10,373 nt of DNA from Deltaproteobacteria bacterium (GTDB taxonomy: Bacteria > Desulfobacterota > GWC2-55-46 > S146-70 > JAUXIU01), in contig JAUXIU010000022.1 in NCBI GenBank assembly GCA_030620895.1, forward strand, positions 1 to 10,373, in the 5' to 3' direction. Numbering within the stretch: the first letter of the stretch is position 1; the number at the start of each line of letters is the position of its first letter. A program made the position numbers and the translations under genes. A model generated the notes under the pieces. That model ran no database searches, was not told the DNA's origin, and saw nothing but the letters and a program-made list of their open reading frames with translations. Shown here in pieces: positions 6,384 through 10,373 of this stretch.

Positions 6384-6708
6384 TTCTGAAATTAGTATTC
6401 TTCTTACTGAGGATGAAGGTATAAGGGAATTAAACAGAATTTATTTGGGCAAAGACAGGCCTACCGATGTACTTTCCTTCCCGATGGAAGAAAAAGTTGT
6501 GATTGGTGATATCGCTATATCTGTTGAAAGGGCACATGAACATGCTGAACTAAAAGGAATCAGTCTGAACGAGGAATTGACTGGACTACTTATCCATGGG
6601 GCACTTCATCTCCTTGGACATGAACATGAAGTGGGTGGAATCAGGGCCAGAAGGATGAGAAAAGAAGAAAAGAGGCTCTTTTCACTAACAAATAAGGAGA
6701 TTTCTTAA
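6286..6708 (+). CDS. ybeY: YbeY endoribonuclease / rRNA maturation factor
   Basis: A 140-residue UPF0054 family protein. The zinc site is H104-x3-H108-x5-H114 in HGALHLLGHEH, the hallmark of YbeY. The usual Tyr-Asp before the last His is His-Glu here, a mild variation. The DRPTDVLSFP segment (58-66) is also diagnostic. YbeY takes part in 16S rRNA 3' end maturation and ribosome quality control in the cytoplasm. The start is taken at TTG 6286 because of the strong Shine-Dalgarno sequence at 6273-6280 and because it yields the family's N-terminus ending in NRQ; ATG 6295 would remove three residues. The first 98 bases overlap the end of the HD gene in another frame, so the two are translationally linked. 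Position near phoH is a conserved feature. Confidence 0.93.
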   Translation: MKIMILNRQRIKVGIRKIKAVLRMVFEDLGSRNSEISILLTEDEGIRELNRIYLGKDRPTDVLSFPMEEKVVIGDIAISVERAHEHAELKGISLNEELTGLLIHGALHLLGHEHEVGGIRARRMRKEEKRLFSLTNKEIS

Positions 6709-6728
6709 AGGTATATAATACTAAAATA

Positions 6729-7454
6729 GTGAAGAATAATATTATAACGCCAAAAAACTGGTTGGAGAGTCTCAACTGTGCTACAGAAGGGATTATCTAT
6801 GCCGCCAAGACCCAGCGGCATATGAGATATCACTTTGTTATAGCCACAATAGTTCTCCTCCTGAGCCTGTTTCTAAATCTGCCAACTATTGAATTTGTTC
6901 TATTAGCAATTTCGGTAATAATACTCCTTTTTGCCGAGATGATGAATACGGCAATTGAAGAAACTGTAAACTTGATAGAACAAAAATATAATATAATTGC
7001 AAAGAACACGAAGGACATATCTGCCGGAGCCGTTCTTATAGCATCCATGTGTGTTGCGATAATGGGTTATGTAATATTATCTAAACATCTCTTTGCACCA
7101 TTTTCTCTTGCCCTGGAAACAGCAAAAACTTACACAGGCCATCTGGCTGTAGTCTCATTTTTCCTGGTTATTATCGGTGTTGTTATTACAAAGGCTTATC
7201 TCGGCAAGGGAAAGCCATTATACGGTGGCCTCCCAAGCGGGCATTCTGCGGTTGCCTTTTCACTATGGACATCTATTAGCCTCCTGACCATGGATCCAAT
7301 GGTTGCAATATTATCCTTTATAATGGCTACAATGGTAAGTCACAGCAGATTGCTAACAGGGATCCATACAAAAACTGAGGTTGCATTAGGGGCCATCCTT
7401 GGAATTGGAATAACCTCCCTGATTTTTTATATCTTTGCCATTCCGCTTAAATGA
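6729..7454 (+). CDS. Diacylglycerol kinase (DgkA type) fused to PAP2 phosphatase
   Basis: A 241-residue membrane protein with two domains. Residues about 10-120 are a prokaryotic diacylglycerol/undecaprenol kinase, with E70-x2-N73-x3-E77 (EMMNTAIE) and K95-D96. Residues about 137-236 are a PAP2 phosphatase: K155-x6-K162-P163, then PSGH 169-172 and SR 206-207 with H213 and E217. The kinase half would phosphorylate a lipid alcohol (undecaprenol or diacylglycerol), and the phosphatase half would remove phosphate from a lipid phosphate or pyrophosphate, so the fusion could set the pool of the cell-wall lipid carrier. Compared with E. coli DgkA, E28 corresponds to Q29 and D80 to N81, which might be lineage variation or weaken kinase activity. 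The start is GTG 6729, without a good ribosome-binding site. The gene ends in an ATGA overlap with lnt. Confidence 0.88.
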   Translation: MKNNIITPKNWLESLNCATEGIIYAAKTQRHMRYHFVIATIVLLLSLFLNLPTIEFVLLAISVIILLFAEMMNTAIEETVNLIEQKYNIIAKNTKDISAGAVLIASMCVAIMGYVILSKHLFAPFSLALETAKTYTGHLAVVSFFLVIIGVVITKAYLGKGKPLYGGLPSGHSAVAFSLWTSISLLTMDPMVAILSFIMATMVSHSRLLTGIHTKTEVALGAILGIGITSLIFYIFAIPLK

Positions 7455-9016
7455 AACGCAATATAGTACTTGTATCTATTTCAGCATTGATGCTCGTCGT
7501 ATCCTTTGCTCCCTTCAATATTTTCTTTACAGCATGGTTCGGTCTGGTCCCCCTCTTCTTTGCAATGGAGGGAAAGAGTAAAAGAGATCTCTGTTCTATC
7601 GCCTTCCTCTGGGGCCTTCTATTCTTTATAGGGATGGTATATTGGGTAGTGCATTCCATGTATTACTATGGTGGTGTGCCGATCTATATCGGCATACTTG
7701 TTCTAATTCTCCTTGCAACTTACATGAGCATTTACACTGTGCTCTTTGGGCTCGGTTTCCATACAGCAAGAAACTTAGGAGCAACCTTAAGTATCGTTAC
7801 AATCTCCTCGCTCTGGGTTGGGCTGGAATATCTGAGAGGATTTCTATTTACCGGTTTCCCATGGGGCCTCCTTGGATATTCTCAAAGCAAGATCCTGCCA
7901 ATTATACAGCTTGCCGATATTACAGGGGTCTGGGGAGTCTCATTTTTAATAGTCGCTTTCAATTATATGTTCTTTATATTTTTAAAGGCTGCTATAAACA
8001 GGGAAAAGTTACCAGCAAAGGAATGTATCTCATTAATTTTAATTATTTTATCAGTCCTTATTTATGGTTATTTAAGGATTGGACAGATAGCCAGTGTAAC
8101 AAGCAGTTGGAAGGAGGTTAAAACAGGAATCGCTCAAGGGAATATTGACCAATCGCTCAAATGGGATCCAGCATTCCAGATGGAAACTATTGATATATAC
8201 AGAGACCTCTCAATAGAAATCTCAAGAAGTGGCGCAACTCTTATTATATGGCCCGAGACAGCTATTCCATTTTTTCTCCAATCAGATGATAGGCTTGGGC
8301 CTATAGTCTATGAAACAGCAAGAGAGGCTGGGAGTCATATTATTGCAGGAAGCCCCGCTTTTGATAAAGGTTTTGGGAAGATAGACTACTACAACAGCGC
8401 CTTCCTTATCTCACCCGAAGGAAAGGTTACAGATAGATATGACAAAACACACCTCGTTCCATTTGGCGAATATGTGCCCTTAAAGAAGATACTGTTCTTT
8501 GTAAATAAGCTTAAGGAAGGTGTGGGTGATTTCAGTTCAGGCAAGGAACTAAAACCCTTGGTATTTAACCAATCGAACATAACCGGGAAGTCACTATCAT
8601 TCAATTATAGTGTAGGTGTTATGATATGTTTTGAATCAATCTTCCCTGAACTTGCAAGAGGACTTATTAAGAACGGCGCAAACCTGCTGGCAGTAATTAC
8701 AAACGATGCTTGGTTTGGCAAAACATCCGCACCGTATCAGCATTTCGAGATGGCGATATTCAGGGCAGTGGAAAACAGGTCTTTCGTCTTGAGGGCAGCA
8801 AATACAGGTATCAGTGGTGTAATAGACCCAACTGGTAGGATAGTAGCAAAAGGGGGACTTTTTAAAAAGGAAAGTCATGTTAGGAAGGTAAGATTGCGAG
8901 AAGGACCACTCACTATCTATACAAGATATGGTGATCTTTTTGCTGTAGTATGCCTCGTCTTCTCGTTACTAATAATCCTCATCTGTTCATTCAAAAAGAT
9001 TCATGGTTCAGGTTGA
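7451..9016 (+). CDS. lnt: Apolipoprotein N-acyltransferase (Lnt)
   Basis: A 521-residue inner-membrane enzyme that moves an acyl chain from a phospholipid to the N-terminal Cys of diacylated lipoproteins, the last step of lipoprotein maturation. The first roughly 200 residues are hydrophobic helices. A carbon-nitrogen hydrolase domain (about 220-490) follows, then a final TM helix (about 495-515). The catalytic triad is E269 (IIWPETAIP), K332 (YDKTHLVPFGEYVP) and C393 (MICFES), with E340 and E395 also in the expected places, matching E. coli E267, K335, C387, E343 and E389. Length is normal (512 in E. coli). ATG 7451 overlaps the stop of the DGK-PAP2 gene as ATGA, so it is translationally coupled. 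It shows that the organism has a Gram-negative type lipoprotein pathway. No terminator is visible after it. Confidence 0.96.
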   Translation: MKRNIVLVSISALMLVVSFAPFNIFFTAWFGLVPLFFAMEGKSKRDLCSIAFLWGLLFFIGMVYWVVHSMYYYGGVPIYIGILVLILLATYMSIYTVLFGLGFHTARNLGATLSIVTISSLWVGLEYLRGFLFTGFPWGLLGYSQSKILPIIQLADITGVWGVSFLIVAFNYMFFIFLKAAINREKLPAKECISLILIILSVLIYGYLRIGQIASVTSSWKEVKTGIAQGNIDQSLKWDPAFQMETIDIYRDLSIEISRSGATLIIWPETAIPFFLQSDDRLGPIVYETAREAGSHIIAGSPAFDKGFGKIDYYNSAFLISPEGKVTDRYDKTHLVPFGEYVPLKKILFFVNKLKEGVGDFSSGKELKPLVFNQSNITGKSLSFNYSVGVMICFESIFPELARGLIKNGANLLAVITNDAWFGKTSAPYQHFEMAIFRAVENRSFVLRAANTGISGVIDPTGRIVAKGGLFKKESHVRKVRLREGPLTIYTRYGDLFAVVCLVFSLLIILICSFKKIHGSG

Positions 9017-9074
9017 CAATGAATTCTTTAATGGGTAATATCGAGATTAGGTGATAGTCCCCAGCCTAAAAATA

Positions 9075-9099
9075 CGCTTTGCGCAAAGCGCTCTGCGCA
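9075..9099. repeat. GC-rich palindrome in the gap after lnt
   Basis: CGCTTTGCGCAAAGCG at 9075-9090 is a perfect 16-base palindrome, and TGCGCA recurs at 9080-9085 and 9094-9099, allowing alternative folds. It is much more GC-rich than its surroundings. No T-tract follows, so I do not call it a terminator. It may be part of a dispersed repeat or stabilise the lnt mRNA end. Confidence 0.5.
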
Positions 9100-9108
9100 T
9101 GGCAAAAT

Positions 9109-9126
9109 CATAATATGGATATTATG
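9109..9126. promoter_or_regulatory. Operator-like 8+2+8 palindrome
   Basis: CATAATAT (9109-9116) and ATATTATG (9119-9126) are exact reverse complements around a GG centre. The site lies 64 bases before the ATG of the small zinc-ribbon gene, where a dimeric repressor or activator site would be expected. A weak TAAAAT at 9150-9155 could be the -10 element, but I see no good -35. Binding is inferred only from symmetry and position. Confidence 0.35.
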
Positions 9127-9190
9127 TCAATATATGTAATTCATTCAACTAAAATACGAAATAGGATTAATTAACGAGAAAGGATTTATT

Positions 9191-9499
9191 ATGGGCCATT
9201 TTATATGCCAGTGCTGTGAGAAAGAATTACATCATGATGACCCGAGATATATCATAGAAATAAAGAGCTTTGCGGATTTTGACGGTCATTTTGAAGGCAA
9301 TACGGGGAATATCGATTGTGAGATTGTAAATCTTCTTAAGCAAATTGAAGATATAGATATACAGGCATTAGAGAATGACGTATATAAAAATATTAGTTTT
9401 ATGCTCTGTAAGGAATGCAGGGACAGGTTTGTCAGAAACCCTTTCCAGGCTTATAATAATTATCAATACACGGAAGAAGCAAAGGGTACCATTCATTAA
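9191..9499 (+). CDS. Small CxxC...CxxC (zinc-ribbon-like) protein of unknown function
   Basis: A 102-residue soluble protein that I do not recognise by name. Two cysteine pairs, C6-x2-C9 near the N-terminus (with an extra C8) and C73-x2-C76 in LCKECRDRF, look like the two knuckles of a treble-clef or zinc-ribbon site. They are separated by an acidic middle that is probably strand-helix (EIKSFADF, then LLKQIEDIDIQALENDVYK). No signal peptide or TM segment is present. The start is well supported: AAAGGA at 9179-9184 lies six bases before ATG 9191. It is 14 bases upstream of the phosphoesterase gene, so the two are probably co-transcribed. The coding pattern and the clear ribosome-binding site argue for a real gene. 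A role in protein or nucleic-acid binding is possible but not shown. Confidence 0.75.
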   Translation: MGHFICQCCEKELHHDDPRYIIEIKSFADFDGHFEGNTGNIDCEIVNLLKQIEDIDIQALENDVYKNISFMLCKECRDRFVRNPFQAYNNYQYTEEAKGTIH

Positions 9500-9513
9500 A
9501 AAGATAGGTTTAT

Positions 9514-10251
9514 ATGCTGTTTGCTATTATCTCGGATGTCCACTCTAATCTGGAGGCCCTCAATTCGGTTTTAGAACGCATAGATTCCATCGGTGTTGAT
9601 AGTATTGTATCCCTTGGTGATATGGTTGGTTATAACGCAGATCCCAACAGGTGTATAGAGCTTATAAGGAAGCGGGATATAAGATGCATATTAGGTAATC
9701 ATGACTCAAGGGTTTGCGGTTTTGAGGAACCAGCTGATTTCAATCCTGTAGCAAGGACAGCACTCCTCTGGACACGTCAAAATATCACTGATGATAATCT
9801 CGAATATTTAAAGACCTTGCCGAGGCAGTTGACATTCAATGACAATGCTCTGGCAGTTCATGGCTGGATAAACAACACAGACATGTATATCCTATCTCAG
9901 AGTGATGCAATGGCCAATTTCAAACTGCTGCAGATGGAAGAATACCGTTACAGACTCTGTTTTTTTGGCCATACACACATAATGATAACATATGCTATGA
10001 AGGAAATGGTTATCTTTCCTGCAATGGAAGAATCAGTAAAGTTGCTGGATGAGGCATACTATCTTGTAAACCCAGGGAGTGTAGGACAACCCAGGGATTA
10101 TGATCCCAGGGCGTCTTTCCTTATATATAATTCAGATGAGAGAGAGATTAAATTCTTCAGAACTGACTACGATATAGACAAATGCCGTAGCAAGATCATC
10201 AAGGCAGGCCTTCCAAATAGCCTGGCAGAGAGGTTGATAATTGGTTGTTAA
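9514..10251 (+). CDS. Calcineurin-like metallophosphoesterase (YfcE/MJ0936-type)
   Basis: A 245-residue cytoplasmic phosphoesterase with all motifs of the family in order: D8-x-H10 (SDVHSN), G35-D36 (GDMVGY), G61-N62-H63-D64 (GNHD), H116 (VHG) and G152-H153-T154-H155 (GHTH), followed by NPGSVGQPRD (187-196). These residues hold two metal ions and would hydrolyse a phosphomonoester or phosphodiester. The family includes YfcE-like phosphodiesterases and predicted bis(5'-nucleosyl)-tetraphosphatase-like enzymes, and the natural substrate cannot be read from the sequence. Start ATG 9514 is preceded by a modest AGATAGG. It closely follows the small CxxC protein gene. A repeat element, not a standard terminator, follows its stop. 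Confidence 0.92.
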   Translation: MLFAIISDVHSNLEALNSVLERIDSIGVDSIVSLGDMVGYNADPNRCIELIRKRDIRCILGNHDSRVCGFEEPADFNPVARTALLWTRQNITDDNLEYLKTLPRQLTFNDNALAVHGWINNTDMYILSQSDAMANFKLLQMEEYRYRLCFFGHTHIMITYAMKEMVIFPAMEESVKLLDEAYYLVNPGSVGQPRDYDPRASFLIYNSDEREIKFFRTDYDIDKCRSKIIKAGLPNSLAERLIIGC

Positions 10252-10253
10252 GC

Positions 10254-10335
10254 AAGAAGGGGGTCAAATCTTTATTATTGACAATATTTTTGATTTGTTT
10301 GTTTTTTTCAATAAAAAATATTTTACCCCCTTCTT
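10254..10335. repeat. 82-bp inverted-repeat element with nested stems
   Basis: AAGAAGGGGGT (10254-10264) and ACCCCCTTCTT (10325-10335) are exact reverse complements, starting two bases after the phosphoesterase stop. A second 9-bp pair, AATATTTTT (10283-10291) with AAAAATATT (10314-10322), is nested inside, so the whole can fold as one long imperfect hairpin. The left arm and the TCAAATCTTTATTATTGAC stretch resemble, from memory, sequence seen at the edges of REP-associated or IS200-like elements. The loop is too long for a standard terminator, although the fold could still slow transcription. The last 38 bases of the window show nothing else. Confidence 0.65.
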
Positions 10336-10373
10336 ATGCCTTTAATATATTATCGCACATCCATATCTTATCA

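Noticed and set aside
7642..8121. A 159-codon + strand open frame inside lnt
   Set aside because: It lies wholly within a well-supported lnt gene in another frame, and its translation shows no family motif.
10278..10283. TTGACA as a -35 promoter element
   Set aside because: The perfect hexamer has no -10-like sequence at 16-18 bases, and it lies inside the inverted-repeat element.

Overview
The window is a mostly co-directional stretch of bacterial chromosome: every gene I can support is on the + strand. By eye the DNA is moderately AT-rich. An apolipoprotein N-acyltransferase (lnt) points to a Gram-negative, double-membrane bacterium that makes triacylated lipoproteins. Several genes start at GTG or TTG and lack a clear Shine-Dalgarno sequence, and the gaps carry dispersed and palindromic repeats. 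That style would fit Planctomycetota (Brocadiales-like) or Nitrospirota/Deltaproteobacteria-like environmental genomes, but this placement is inference and the sequence alone does not fix the phylum.

Layout. Positions 1-193 hold no recognisable gene, only a perfect 15-bp hairpin repeat and a possible promoter. Next come a class I/II-type zinc histone deacetylase-family deacetylase (194-1324), a 394-bp gap filled with nested inverted repeats (1325-1718), and a GH57 alpha-glucan branching-type enzyme (1719-3461). A repeat-rich gap of about 190 bp follows (3462-3653): eight tandem degenerate heptamers, an inverted copy of a 65-bp repeat also found before the GH57 gene, and an 11-bp-stem hairpin. 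The core operon follows: phoH (3654-4619), a 7TM-HD membrane hydrolase gene broken by two in-frame TAA codons (4623-6383), ybeY (6286-6708), a diacylglycerol kinase-PAP2 phosphatase fusion (6729-7454) and lnt (7451-9016). After a 174-bp gap with two palindromes come a small CxxC...CxxC protein (9191-9499) and a calcineurin-like metallophosphoesterase (9514-10251). The window ends in another inverted-repeat element (10254-10335).

How the genes fit together. phoH, 7TM-HD, ybeY and dgkA form a widespread conserved block linked to ribosome/RNA maturation (PhoH, YbeY) and to membrane signalling and lipid-carrier metabolism (7TM-HD, DGK-PAP2). In Enterobacteria phoH(ybeZ)-ybeY-ybeX-lnt is the related order, so this operon looks like a mixture of the Firmicutes-type and Enterobacteria-type arrangements. 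The GH57 enzyme implies storage or processing of alpha-glucan (glycogen).

The most notable anomaly is in the 7TM-HD gene. Within about 63 bp of its HD domain, five positions depart from the family consensus, all explicable as G:C to T:A transversions, and two of them create the TAA stops. This may be a damaged or low-quality stretch of sequence rather than biology, and it should be checked against reads first. I found no CRISPR array, tRNA, rRNA, transposase gene or defence system, and no convincing new multi-gene system.
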